From: Sphingomonadales bacterium
GTDB taxonomy: Bacteria; Pseudomonadota; Alphaproteobacteria; Sphingomonadales; Sphingomonadaceae
Reading direction: 5' to 3'
NCBI GenBank assembly: GCA_027489295.1
Contig: JAIYAA010000227.1
Coordinates: 1 to 24,211 of the forward strand
Length of the DNA stretch: 24,211 nucleotides
In this document: positions 1 to 7,983 of the stretch, piece by piece
Layout of the letters: each line of letters begins with the position of its first letter
Position numbering within the stretch: position 1 is the first letter of the stretch
Notes under the pieces: model-generated
Databases searched by the model: none
The model's input: only the letters and a program-made list of their open reading frames with translations
What the model was told of the DNA's origin: nothing
Translations under genes and position numbers: made by a program

Positions 1-2552
1 GACTTGTCGATCTTGATCTTGTCGAACGGAAAGGAATGGAGCGTGTCGAGCGACGAATAGCCGGTGCCGAAATCGTCCATCGCCACGCGCACCCCCAGCG
101 CCTTGATCCGGCGCAGGCTGTGCAGCGCGCGGGTCTTGTCGGCGATCAGCGCGGTCTCGGTGATTTCCAGCTCCAGGCGAGTGGGCGCAAGGCCCGTTTC
201 GATCAGGATCGCCGTGATCACCTCGGGCAGATCGGGCTTGAGCAGCTGTACCGGCGACAGGTTGACCGCGACCTTGTGCCCGCTGGGCCACGCCGCCGCC
301 TCCGCGCAGGCGGTACGGAGCACCCATTCGCCGAGCCGAATGATCTCGCCGGTCTCCTCGGCGATGGGGATGAAGTCCATCGGCGGGATGCCGCCCAGCT
401 TCGGGTGCGCCCAGCGCAGCAGCGCCTCGTAGCCGACCAGTTCGTCCGTCTGGAGCGAGCGCTGCGGCTGGTAGAGGAGGCGCAGTTCCCCGCGCGCGGC
501 GGCATAGCGCAGGTCGTTGGCGATCACCCGGCGGTGCCGCGCCTGCTCGTCCATGCCGGGTTCGTAATAGCAGATGCGCTCGGCGAAATCGCCCTTGGCG
601 CGGTACATGGCGAGGTCCGCATTGTTGAGCAGGGTTTCACGGTCCCCGGCGTCGCTGGGAAACACCGCGACGCCCATGCTGGCGCCGACCGCCATCGCTC
701 CGTACGCCGCGAAGCCGCTGAAGATGCACGCCTCCAGCCGGGCGACAAAGGTTTCGAGCTCGCCGGCATGATCGTAGCGCTTCCCGACAACGAACTCGTC
801 GCCACCCATCCGTGCCGCGATTTCGTGGTCCTGCAGCATGTCCCGCAGCGCCGCGCCGATTTCGCGCAATACCCGATCGCCCTCGGCGTGGCCGAGCGAG
901 TCGTTGATTTCCTTGAAGCGGTCCAGATCGATCGCCACGATCGCGACCCGTGCGCCGCTGGCGGTGGCTCGGGCGATCTCTGCGTCCAGCCAGTTGTGGA
1001 ACTGCACGCGGTTGGGCAGGCCGGTAAGCGCGTCGTGCAGCGCCATGTGCGCGATCTGCGCCTCGGAGCGCCGCCGCTCGGTAATATCCTCGAACGTGGT
1101 CACCCAACCGCCGCCGGGCAGCCGGCGGCTGTCGATCGAAAGGACGAAATCAGCGTCATATTCGACGACGACCCGGGGGTCGCTGCCCTCCAGCGCGGCA
1201 AGGATGCGGCCGCACGCCTCCTCCACCCGCTCGGCGGATACGGCGGCGCCGAGGCGCGCCTCAAGCGCCTGCTGCGCCACCGTGCGCAGCGTAGATCCCG
1301 GAGCGCAGCTGCCCGGGGGCAACCGCCACAGCTTGAGGAAGCGATCGTTGCGCAGGATCAGCCGCGCATCGGCATCGAACAGGCACAGGCCCTGGTGCAT
1401 GTTCTCCAGCGCCGCGTCGCGGTGGCGCTGCGCCTCGGCGATTCGGTCCTGATCGAGCTTCGCCTGGGTCATGTCGCGCGTGATCTTGGCGAAGCCGAGC
1501 AGGCGCCCGTCCTCGTCGGCCATGCGTTCGATCGTGACGTGCGCCCAGAAGCGCGTGCCGTCCTTGCGCAGGCGCCAGCCTTCGCCGCTATGCTTGCCCG
1601 TCTCCATCGCCGTCGCGAGGGCGGCATCCGCGGCGCCGGTTGCCCGATCCTCCGGCGTGTAGAAGCGCGACAGGTGGCTGCCGACCACTTCCGCCTCGGC
1701 ATAACCCTTCAGGCGAGCAGCGCCGGTATTCCAGTTGGCGACCCGCCCCTGCGCGTCGAGCATGTAGAGCGCGCAATCCGAAATGCCCTTGGCGAGGATG
1801 CTGAACTGGCGCTCGCTCGCGGCGATGGCGGCGAGGGTCCGCCGGGCGATGAAGGCGCTGCCCACGCATACCGCCAGCAGCGCGACGGTGATGACCGACA
1901 GCAGGACCGACATCGTGCGCGGCGAGAGATTGGCACCGACGACATCGCGCTGCCACGGGATCAGCTGGATCGCCGTCATGCCGGTGAAGTGCAGGCTCAC
2001 CACCGCCAGCGCCATCAGCAGCGCCGCGGCGAGGCCCGACCAGACCGAGGAACGCCGCACGGTGAGGATCAATGCCGGCACGAAGGGCGCCGCGCTGAAC
2101 AGGATCGACAGGACGACATAGCCGACATCCCAGCGGATCCGCGCGGGCATGTCGATCGCCGCCATGCCGGTATAGTGCATCAGCGCGATGCCGGTCATCG
2201 CGACCAGGCCTGCCGCCGTCAGCCGCGCGCTGCTGCTGCGGCTCTCCACCATCTGGAAGGCGACCAACATGGTTCCTGCCACGAGGAGGAGCGATACCGC
2301 TGACAGACCGATCGAGAAGCCGAACTGGAAACCCGGATCATAGCCGAGCATCGCAATGAAGTGCGTCGCCCAGATGCCGAAGGCGGTGGCAAGCGCTCCC
2401 GCGGTCTTCCACACGGGAATATTACGCGGTGCCCGAAGCCCCTGCCGTACCATCAGCACCGCGGTAAGCGCCGTCAGGAGGCACGTAGCCCCAGCCAGTG
2501 CGACGAGCCGCAGATCGTGCTGTCCGGCGATGCAATAAGCGATAGCGACCAT
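1..2552 (-). CDS. MHYT-PAS-PAS-GGDEF-EAL membrane c-di-GMP signalling protein (3' end outside window)
   Basis: The frame stays open from an ATG at 2552 to the left edge, giving about 850 residues. The N-terminal third is hydrophobic and holds three MHYT-type repeats: THFIAM near residue 61, MHYTGM near 123 and LHFTGM near 187. This family is proposed to be an integral membrane sensor that may bind a metal or gas. A PAS domain follows (about 250-360), then a second PAS-like domain (about 383-485, with NMHQGLCLFDADARL). A GGDEF domain carries an intact GGDEF motif near residue 580, preceded by DALTGLPNR. The EAL domain has YEALLRW near residue 707, ELEITE, and DDFGTGYSSL just before the edge. 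Both catalytic signatures look intact, so it could make c-di-GMP, degrade it, or do both; sequence alone does not decide. It is a single gene, separated from its right-hand neighbour by 128 bp. The domain order is certain; the sensed signal is unknown. Confidence 0.95.
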   Translation of the reverse strand, partial: MVAIAYCIAGQHDLRLVALAGATCLLTALTAVLMVRQGLRAPRNIPVWKTAGALATAFGIWATHFIAMLGYDPGFQFGFSIGLSAVSLLLVAGTMLVAFQMVESRSSSARLTAAGLVAMTGIALMHYTGMAAIDMPARIRWDVGYVVLSILFSAAPFVPALILTVRRSSVWSGLAAALLMALAVVSLHFTGMTAIQLIPWQRDVVGANLSPRTMSVLLSVITVALLAVCVGSAFIARRTLAAIAASERQFSILAKGISDCALYMLDAQGRVANWNTGAARLKGYAEAEVVGSHLSRFYTPEDRATGAADAALATAMETGKHSGEGWRLRKDGTRFWAHVTIERMADEDGRLLGFAKITRDMTQAKLDQDRIAEAQRHRDAALENMHQGLCLFDADARLILRNDRFLKLWRLPPGSCAPGSTLRTVAQQALEARLGAAVSAERVEEACGRILAALEGSDPRVVVEYDADFVLSIDSRRLPGGGWVTTFEDITERRRSEAQIAHMALHDALTGLPNRVQFHNWLDAEIARATASGARVAIVAIDLDRFKEINDSLGHAEGDRVLREIGAALRDMLQDHEIAARMGGDEFVVGKRYDHAGELETFVARLEACIFSGFAAYGAMAVGASMGVAVFPSDAGDRETLLNNADLAMYRAKGDFAERICYYEPGMDEQARHRRVIANDLRYAAARGELRLLYQPQRSLQTDELVGYEALLRWAHPKLGGIPPMDFIPIAEETGEIIRLGEWVLRTACAEAAAWPSGHKVAVNLSPVQLLKPDLPEVITAILIETGLAPTRLELEITETALIADKTRALHSLRRIKALGVRVAMDDFGTGYSSLDTLHSFPFDKIKIDK

Positions 2553-2680
2553 GATTCCTCATCATTCGTCGTCAGGATCTAGGTCGCAACCGTTAACATA
2601 TGTATTTGAGGGACAACGTATTTGGCCAGCGTCGAGGCCCGATACCGGGGAATGTGCGAGATGGCGCAGCCGGGCGAAAG

Positions 2681-5386
2681 CTAAGCCTCGCTCCCCCCGC
2701 GCGGCCTGCCCGGTTTGCCGGCGTCGATCGCCGCCGGAATGAGCGCGAGGTTCTGGATGGCCGCGAGCCCCCATTGCGACGCTGCATTGGTGGAGATGCC
2801 AGGCCACTCGACCCCGCCCCCCGCCAGCGGCCGGCGCGGGTCGGCTTGGCTGAGCCCGAGCCCGGCATCGCCGGACAGGAACTCCGCCGCCGCGCGCGCC
2901 GCGAGCGTCGCATCCCCCGCCGCATGGGCGGCATAGGCGGTGAGCCGCGAGTGCGCCTCCCGCAGGTTGCGCGGCCCGAACGGCTCCCCCCATTTCGCCA
3001 GCCATTCGGGCTTGGGGGCATTGTACCAGCGGCAATAGTCGAGCCAGGCCGCACGATAGCGCGGTACGTCAAGCAGCCGCAGCAGCTCGGCATTGATCTC
3101 GACCGCGCCGAACACCGCGTTGAGGTGCGACATCTGGATCTTCGCACCGCGATCGAGGAAGCGGCCGCTCGCCAGGTCGTACGGCGCGCTGCCGGTGAGC
3201 CAGCCCCGCGGCAGGCGGCCAATGCTGTCCATGCCCGCGACGATCCGCTCGCGCCATTTCGGATCGCCCGTCCGTTCCCATTCGGTTAGCCACGCCCCCG
3301 CGAGCACCGCCCAGGTGGTGCCGAAGGCCATCTCGATGACCCCGGCAGGCAACGCCTCGCGGGCCGCGCCGGGCACCTTGCGACCGATTTCCACCGTGCG
3401 CAGCGCTTCGTGCGAGGTGGTGAGCGCGCGCATCAGGTCGCCGGTGCGCTCGTCGGCGGTCAGATAGTAGAAGATCCGGCGGTAATTGGCGTTGGAGACG
3501 CGCGGCTGTTTCGAGCTGTCGCCCCAATGCTGCACCCCGTGCCGTGTACCCAGCCCGGCGAAGCGCCCAAGGTGATAGACGTCGACTTCGCTAGTGTGCC
3601 GCGTCATCGCCTCGGCAAGACGGAACGCCTGCGGGCTGCGGCTGCGCAGCACGCTGTACCAGAGCCAGAGATCGGGCGAGAGTTCGCTGTTCGCCCAGGC
3701 AAAGCCGCCGATGTCGTAGCGCCACTGGTGTCGATCGGCATCGTAGCTGTGCATCACGTCGCCGTGATTCCAGAAGCCGTACCAGCTGCGCCGGTCCACC
3801 TCGCCGTCGTAAAAGTCGATCAGCCGGCCGAGCTGATCCTCGATCGCGGCGCGCATCGGCGTCGATCGGTCCGGCAGGCCCCAGTCGCCGAACAGCTGCA
3901 CGGCGTGGAGCTGCGCCGGATCGGCCATCAGGCGCGGCGGTTCGGCGGCGGCGGCGGCAAGGGAAAGGAGCCGATCGGTGGGCGGCGTTGCCGGAAAGGC
4001 CCAGAGCATCAGCTCGCTGGTACGAGCAATCCCCAGGGGTGAATCCCAACCGGGTTCATAATCCTCATAGGTGATATCGAGGCCCTGGTTCTGCGCTGCA
4101 TAGGTCTCCATCCCCATCGCACCGTGGTAGCGCCGCAGATCCATCGGCGGGGCATGGGGCGACCAGAGCCAGGCGGTAAGCTGCGCCGCATCGCCCGCTG
4201 CGCCGTCGATCGCCAGTTCGGTCGGATGGCGCTGCCAGAACCAGCGCGCCGCGATCGCCGCCCCGCCCCAGGGCGAGCCGACATAGGCCATCCCGGGCGC
4301 GCGGTGTCCCTCTCCGGCATCCACCCACGCCATGTCGCTTCCGGTGCGCTTGGCGAGGGTGAAGCCGTTCGCCGAAAACTGGCGCAGGCTGAACCCGTCC
4401 CAGGCGGGAATACGGTCGAGCAGGGCGGGCACCGGCGCACGCATCTGCGCGAGCGGCGGTACGGCCTTGCCCTCGACCTGCGCGGCCCGGAACGCTGCGC
4501 CGGGATCGCGGCGTAGCCCGGTGAGCGGGCGCACCGCCTCGGCGAACATGGTCTCCGCGCCGGTGGCGATGCGGACATGCCGGTCATGCGGCGCGCCGCG
4601 CATCGGCACCGTAGCGGCAAGGCCGATGCCCGAAAGGAAAAAGGCGGAAGGATCGATATCGTGGACGAAGCTGTGGACGATCCGCAGCCCCTGCGCGCCC
4701 GCATAGCATTCCAGCCGTACGGTGAAGGGCAGCATCGCCTGCGTGCCGGCTCGGTGCCGTCCATCGATACGGATGACCGCGCGCACCGGCCCTTGCTGCT
4801 CGACCGTGACTTGCTCGATGTCGCCCGAGAGCGCCAGGCGGGGGCCGTCAGGGCTGCCGGTGCGTACTTCGGCAACCAGCCGGGTTGGGCCGACCAAGGG
4901 GAGGCCCCCCTCCCCTTCCGCCGTCACCAATACCGACCCGGTGCGTGCGATGCGCCAGCGCAGCGGTCCGTTCTCGATCTCCACGGCGTCTGCGCTCGCA
5001 CGTACGCGTACGGCCACCGGCGGCAATGCCGGCTTGCCCGGGCGCACGCGGATACTGGCGGGCGCTGCCGATGCTGCGGCGATGGCATGGCCGGTCCATT
5101 TGCGCGAACCGTCCGGCCAGCGGGCGAGCGTCCAGCTCTGCAACGCGATCGGTGTGCCGTCGGCCGCAAGGGCTGTGAGCGGCATCGTGTCGCGCAAAGC
5201 GCCCTGTGGCCATGCCTGGCCCCAACAGGTGCCTTGAATCGCCCCTGTTGGGGCCGGGCCGCCAATCCATCGGGCTTCGCCGTACGGATCCCGTTCGTTA
5301 GCGGTCGCTGTTGGCGGGACGGCAGCGATCAGCGGTCCTGCAGCGGCTGCCTGCAACAGCGTGCGGCGCGCGATCGGGTAACGCAT
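2681..5386 (-). CDS. Exported YetA/PL26-like exo-rhamnogalacturonan lyase-type protein
   Basis: I chose the ATG at 5386 (901 residues) because AGGAGAGGAC lies just upstream; a longer reading from a TTG at 5419 runs through that ribosome site. The N-terminus MRYPIARRTLLQAAAAGPL is a twin-arginine-like signal ending near PPTATA, so export by Tat is likely. The mature N-terminus (QGTCWGQAWPQGALRD, then QSWTLARWPDGSRKW) matches the start of the PcRGLX/YetA-like family, whose characterised fungal member is an exo-acting rhamnogalacturonan lyase (PL26). Total length also fits that three-domain family (beta domains, then an alpha/alpha toroid), and the last 400 residues are rich in W, H and Y as in toroid lyases. 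It is 77 bp downstream of the DUF6250 gene on the same strand, so they are probably co-transcribed. Family assignment is from memory of motifs; the exact substrate is inferred and could differ from rhamnogalacturonan. Confidence 0.75.
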   Translation of the reverse strand: MRYPIARRTLLQAAAAGPLIAAVPPTATANERDPYGEARWIGGPAPTGAIQGTCWGQAWPQGALRDTMPLTALAADGTPIALQSWTLARWPDGSRKWTGHAIAAASAAPASIRVRPGKPALPPVAVRVRASADAVEIENGPLRWRIARTGSVLVTAEGEGGLPLVGPTRLVAEVRTGSPDGPRLALSGDIEQVTVEQQGPVRAVIRIDGRHRAGTQAMLPFTVRLECYAGAQGLRIVHSFVHDIDPSAFFLSGIGLAATVPMRGAPHDRHVRIATGAETMFAEAVRPLTGLRRDPGAAFRAAQVEGKAVPPLAQMRAPVPALLDRIPAWDGFSLRQFSANGFTLAKRTGSDMAWVDAGEGHRAPGMAYVGSPWGGAAIAARWFWQRHPTELAIDGAAGDAAQLTAWLWSPHAPPMDLRRYHGAMGMETYAAQNQGLDITYEDYEPGWDSPLGIARTSELMLWAFPATPPTDRLLSLAAAAAEPPRLMADPAQLHAVQLFGDWGLPDRSTPMRAAIEDQLGRLIDFYDGEVDRRSWYGFWNHGDVMHSYDADRHQWRYDIGGFAWANSELSPDLWLWYSVLRSRSPQAFRLAEAMTRHTSEVDVYHLGRFAGLGTRHGVQHWGDSSKQPRVSNANYRRIFYYLTADERTGDLMRALTTSHEALRTVEIGRKVPGAAREALPAGVIEMAFGTTWAVLAGAWLTEWERTGDPKWRERIVAGMDSIGRLPRGWLTGSAPYDLASGRFLDRGAKIQMSHLNAVFGAVEINAELLRLLDVPRYRAAWLDYCRWYNAPKPEWLAKWGEPFGPRNLREAHSRLTAYAAHAAGDATLAARAAAEFLSGDAGLGLSQADPRRPLAGGGVEWPGISTNAASQWGLAAIQNLALIPAAIDAGKPGRPRGGSEA

Positions 5387-5463
5387 GCGTGTCCTCTCCT
5401 CACCGTCGTTCTGCGGCAACCCTCATTCTACTATGTGAGCGCATCGCCCACAATGTGGTTTAT

Positions 5464-6195
5464 CTAGAGGAGGCGCCAGACACGGAAGTCTCGCACCTGG
5501 AGGTGGCTCTGGGTCGTGCGGAGGCCGAAATAGCCCGAGCGGTACGGCGCTTCGTCGTCGAGGACGAAGACCGGTTGGCCACCGCGCAACAGTGCGATGT
5601 GGGAGCCGTTCGCGAGAAGGCGCAGTTGCAGCGGCTGGTTTGGTTGGAGCAGGGATGCTGCATCCCGCAGGTCATGCTGCGGGAGCAGCGGACGGTTGCC
5701 GAGCGTGCCGACATAGCGGCGGAACCGACTGGTAGTGTTCCCGTTGCCGCCGATCCCGGCATAATAGGTTTGGAGGCTGTCATAGTCCTCGAAGGCGCCG
5801 CTGCGCGGACGTGCGAAGACATCCTGGGCAGGTACCGCCGGATCGTGGGCCATCCAGAAGCAGTTCACGTCGCTGACGCGATCGTTGGGTCCGCCGGCGG
5901 CGATTGGCGTCACGGTATAGTCGACCGCGATCGGGCCGGTCAGCCGGTGTCGGAACCACATGGTGGCACCGCGCGGAACGTCGATGTCGAGCGTTCCATG
6001 GGCGGCGCGGATGCTGCCCGGCTGTTCGCATTCCACGCGCCATTGGGCCAGGCCGCGGTCGAAGCTGTCACGGTATAGGAGTCGTTGGCGGTTTCGCCCA
6101 TGGGCGACGAGGGGGAAGGCAAGCGCCGCACCCAGTATCGACCGGCGAGCTACGCGGGTGGCGTCGTGCCAAGGGCGGTGCAGTTGCGTGGGCAT
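5464..6195 (-). CDS. Exported DUF6250 domain protein
   Basis: The ATG at 6195 is preferred (243 residues) because GGAAGGGGAGAAG lies directly before it, while the ATG at 6210 has no ribosome site. The N-terminus has an ARRSILGAALAFPLVAHG segment, a twin-arginine-like export signal. The mature part is mostly short beta-strand-like stretches with conserved-looking blocks DSFDRGLAQWRVE, NCFWMAHDP, YYAGIGGNGNTTSRFRRY and GYFGLRTTQSHLQVRDFRVW. These recall the DUF6250 family, a probable concanavalin-like jelly-roll found beside polysaccharide lyases. There is no proven reaction; carbohydrate binding or a lyase activity are both possible. It is the first gene of a two-gene unit with the PL26-like gene downstream, and the AT-rich direct repeats at 6232-6262 lie 37-67 bp upstream of its start and may control it. 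Confidence 0.72.
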   Translation of the reverse strand: MPTQLHRPWHDATRVARRSILGAALAFPLVAHGRNRQRLLYRDSFDRGLAQWRVECEQPGSIRAAHGTLDIDVPRGATMWFRHRLTGPIAVDYTVTPIAAGGPNDRVSDVNCFWMAHDPAVPAQDVFARPRSGAFEDYDSLQTYYAGIGGNGNTTSRFRRYVGTLGNRPLLPQHDLRDAASLLQPNQPLQLRLLANGSHIALLRGGQPVFVLDDEAPYRSGYFGLRTTQSHLQVRDFRVWRLL

Positions 6196-6231
6196 CTTCT
6201 CCCCTTCCATGAAAATGAAAATCTCGTTGGG

Positions 6232-6262
6232 GTTAGAGAGTTTCTGGATTCGTTAGAGAGTT
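6232..6262. repeat. Two direct repeats GTTAGAGAGTT at 20-bp spacing
   Basis: GTTAGAGAGTT occurs at 6232-6242 and again exactly at 6252-6262. The start-to-start distance of 20 bp is about two helical turns, putting both copies on one face of the DNA. They sit in the AT-rich stretch upstream of the DUF6250 start at 6195. Possible roles are an activator site for that operon (AraC-type proteins use spaced direct repeats) or part of the unwinding region of the neighbouring origin. The repeats are seen; either role is inference. Confidence 0.55.
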
Positions 6263-6319
6263 AAGCGGGTCGCGCCGGTGCGCATGTCGGCGGATTCACA
6301 CGAGTCGCGGCAAAAGGGG

Positions 6320-6447
6320 CGTTCCTGTTGTGTCGACCGGGCGTTCCCGAAGGGTCGAGCCCGCCGTTCCCGAAAGATCGAAGAACCGTTCCCAGAGGGT
6401 CGAAGGACGTTCCCGAAGGGTCGAAAGGCGGTGAAAGGGGTCGATAA
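6320..6447 (+). repeat. Iteron array, unit CGTTCCCGAAGGGTCGA, period 21-23 bp
   Basis: Copies begin at 6320 (degenerate: CGTTCCTGTTGTGTCGA), 6342 (CGTTCCCGAAGGGTCGA), 6365 (CGTTCCCGAAAGATCGA), 6387 (CGTTCCCAGAGGGTCGA) and 6408 (CGTTCCCGAAGGGTCGA). A poor sixth copy is in phase at about 6430. Start-to-start distances are 22, 23, 22 and 21 bp, as expected for iterons bound by an initiator on one DNA face. An inverted 11-bp copy (CTTCGGGAACG) lies at 6572-6582, near the end of repA. Iterons beside an initiator gene are the classical binding sites for replication start and copy control. Here they lie beyond the 3' end of repA. Confidence 0.8.
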
Positions 6448-6521
6448 AACGGCATCGATGCGCGACCAATGCAGCGAACTTGAATCAGTTGGAGCATGTG
6501 CGGGCTGGAAGAGGTTCAAAA

Positions 6522-6571
6522 TGTCGGGCTGGAACGCACGGTCGTCGGCCGTCTCTTTCGGGAGCCCGACA
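6522..6571 (-). other. 9-bp inverted repeat just downstream of repA
   Basis: TGTCGGGCT (6522-6530) pairs perfectly with AGCCCGACA (6563-6571), separated by 32 nt that contain a smaller ACGG/CCGT pairing. It lies 23 bp past the repA stop codon in the direction of repA transcription, so it could be a transcript-end hairpin. It lacks a clear U-tract, so a simple intrinsic terminator is not well supported; a structural element of the origin is the alternative. Confidence 0.4.
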
Positions 6572-6593
6572 CTTCGGGAACGGTCGAGCGCGG

Positions 6594-7793
6594 TCATCGC
6601 AGCTGGTTCTTGTTGCGGGCATGCCACTGCCGGACGAAACCGATAAAGGCGTTCTGATAGTTTGCGGGCGTCCGGGCGCTATCGGCTTCGACCCAATCGC
6701 GGAACTGGCGGTGCAGCTCCTGATAGTCCCAGCCGGGGCATTCGTGGCGCAGCGTTTCCAGCGTTGCGTCTGTGACCATGCCGCTGGTGCCGCGGCTGGC
6801 CAGGCGGGTAAGCGAGCGGCGTATCAAGGCTCGCGCCTCGGGCCCAATCGGTGCCGCGTCCGGGTCCGTTTCCGGCGCCTTGGCGGCGGGTACGGCGTTT
6901 GGCAACGGCGCGTCTGCCTTGGACGGGCGCTGTACCGGGGCCGGCGGCGCCTCCCCTTCCGATCGGCGACGCATCCGCAGGTTGGGTTCCCGCTTGCCGG
7001 CCGGCGTCTCCAGCGACAGCGTGTAGCCGGGCAGCTCGTCCCGTTCGGCGATCTTGGCGATCTCGAACTTGAAGCGGCGATACTGCCCTTCTGCCCCGGA
7101 CTTTTCGAAGAGTGTCGGCATCGAGATCGCGAAGCCCGCCTCCCCTGCCCCGCCGGCATGCTTGCGCGCAACCTTGTAGAGCCAGCGCTCGCGCCCGCCC
7201 GTCAGGTCGAAATAGGCGCGGTCGATCGACAGCACGCCGCCGGTCATCAGCACGCCTTCGTAGAACCAGTTCGACAGCTCGATCGTCATGCCCCTCGAGC
7301 GTTCGGTCCGCTCGTCGACCAGTTGGGTCCAGCCGTCCAGCCAGCTGAACGTGGCTTCGCGGCGGTTCTCTGCACGGATGTTGGTCTTGATCGTGGTGGC
7401 GACGAGGCGGTCGAGCGCCTGGCCGAGCAGCTCATAGGCGCGCCCCGTTGTCGGGCGGCCGATCGCGCGGAGCAGGTCATAGGGCATCAGATGGAGCTTG
7501 CGCGGAATGTCGTTGCGGCCGCGGCGTGCCATGTCGGCCAGCATGCTGGCGCAGTAGATCAGGATGTCCGCATCCCAGATCGTCGCCATGCCATAGTCCG
7601 GGTTGGCGGAGACATGGACCCACAGCTTGCCGTCCGGGCTCTTATAGTCGATCGGCTTGAGCCGCTTGGTCTTGGCGAGGCTGAAAAAGGGGCGCTCCAT
7701 CATCTCGCGCTGGTCGCGCAGCGGCATGTCGGCGAGATAGGGCAGGAACAGGTCGAACTGGTCGGGGATCGACTTGCGATCGGCTTGGGTCAT
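6594..7793 (-). CDS. repA: Plasmid replication initiator RepA (RPA family)
   Basis: This is the initiator that would open the plasmid origin. The ATG at 7793 gives 399 residues beginning MTQADRKSIPDQFDLFLPYL; GAGG lies 4 nt before it. A longer frame from a TTG at 7880 adds a proline-rich tail that reads through a parS-like palindrome, so I reject it. The blocks RDQREMMERPFFSLAK, GMATIWDADILIYCAS, MPYDLLRAIGR and GGRERWLYKVARKHAGG match the replication initiator A family (PF10134), well known on alphaproteobacterial plasmids including sphingomonad megaplasmids. A low-complexity Pro/Ala linker (about residues 270-320) separates the conserved core from a C-terminal helical part ending QWHARNKNQLR. 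It is the third gene after parA and parB, 190 bp downstream of parB, an order like repABC operons but with an RPA protein in place of RepC. The iteron array lies just past its 3' end. Confidence 0.93.
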   Translation of the reverse strand: MTQADRKSIPDQFDLFLPYLADMPLRDQREMMERPFFSLAKTKRLKPIDYKSPDGKLWVHVSANPDYGMATIWDADILIYCASMLADMARRGRNDIPRKLHLMPYDLLRAIGRPTTGRAYELLGQALDRLVATTIKTNIRAENRREATFSWLDGWTQLVDERTERSRGMTIELSNWFYEGVLMTGGVLSIDRAYFDLTGGRERWLYKVARKHAGGAGEAGFAISMPTLFEKSGAEGQYRRFKFEIAKIAERDELPGYTLSLETPAGKREPNLRMRRRSEGEAPPAPVQRPSKADAPLPNAVPAAKAPETDPDAAPIGPEARALIRRSLTRLASRGTSGMVTDATLETLRHECPGWDYQELHRQFRDWVEADSARTPANYQNAFIGFVRQWHARNKNQLR

Positions 7794-7822
7794 GCGGCCT
7801 CGGCTTGGCGGGCGGGGGAGGG

Positions 7823-7840
7823 CGTTTCCCTGGGGAAACG
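7823..7840. other. parS-like palindrome, copy 1 (imperfect)
   Basis: CGTTTCCCTGGGGAAACG has one mismatched pair at its centre compared with the two perfect copies at 7925 and 7963. It lies 30 bp upstream of the repA start at 7793, where a bound protein could block or modulate repA transcription. Confidence 0.7.
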
Positions 7841-7924
7841 GGATCGGGGGAGGGTGGTCGTCGCGCGCGGACGGCGACAATGGCTGGGCGCGCGGCGCGG
7901 CCGCTGCGCGTCAGCGCGGGGGGG

Positions 7925-7942
7925 CGTTTCCCCGGGGAAACG
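7925..7942. other. parS-like palindrome, copy 2 (perfect)
   Basis: CGTTTCCCCGGGGAAACG is a perfect 18-bp palindrome. It resembles the chromosomal parS arms (GTTTCAC/GTGAAAC) and the 16-nt GTT...AAC palindromes of repABC plasmids, but with a CCCCGGGG core. It lies in the parB-repA gap beside the ParB gene, the expected location for a plasmid centromere. Binding by the local ParB is inferred. Confidence 0.78.
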
Positions 7943-7962
7943 CGGCCTTCGTACGCCACGCT

Positions 7963-7980
7963 CGTTTCCCCGGGGAAACC
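7963..7980. other. parS-like palindrome, copy 3 (perfect 16-bp core)
   Basis: GTTTCCCCGGGGAAAC (7964-7979) repeats the core of copy 2 exactly and begins only a few bases past the parB stop codon. Copies 2 and 3 start 38 bp apart; copies 1 and 2 start 102 bp apart. Confidence 0.78.
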
Positions 7981-7983
7981 GCA

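Larger units (their letters stand above)
6196..6593. other. 398-bp gene-free region between the DUF6250 gene and repA; candidate replication origin
   Basis: Both flanking genes are on the minus strand: the DUF6250 gene starts at the left end and repA stops at the right end. Reading from left, it holds an AT-rich segment (6211-6263) with two direct repeats, a 7-of-9 match to a DnaA box (GGATTCACA, 6292-6300), a tandem array of about five 17-18 bp units (6320-6447), a 10-bp palindrome GCATCGATGC (6452-6461), and a 9-bp inverted repeat (6522-6530 with 6563-6571). Together with the adjacent initiator gene this is the usual content of an iteron-type oriV. No convincing open reading frame was seen. 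The origin role is inferred. Confidence 0.6.

Noticed and set aside
36..2303. 755-codon open frame on the plus strand opposite the c-di-GMP protein
   Set aside because: It is an antisense shadow. The minus strand encodes clear MHYT, PAS, GGDEF and EAL motifs across the same bases; GC-rich third positions keep the opposite frame open.
6320..6447. CRISPR array
   Set aside because: The units are 17-18 bp with only 3-6 bp between them and differ from each other; there are no spacers and no cas genes. Iterons fit better.
7794..7880. Extended repA N-terminus from a TTG codon at 7880
   Set aside because: The extra residues are low-complexity and proline-rich, contain a palindrome that belongs to the parS-like set, and are not part of the conserved family start.
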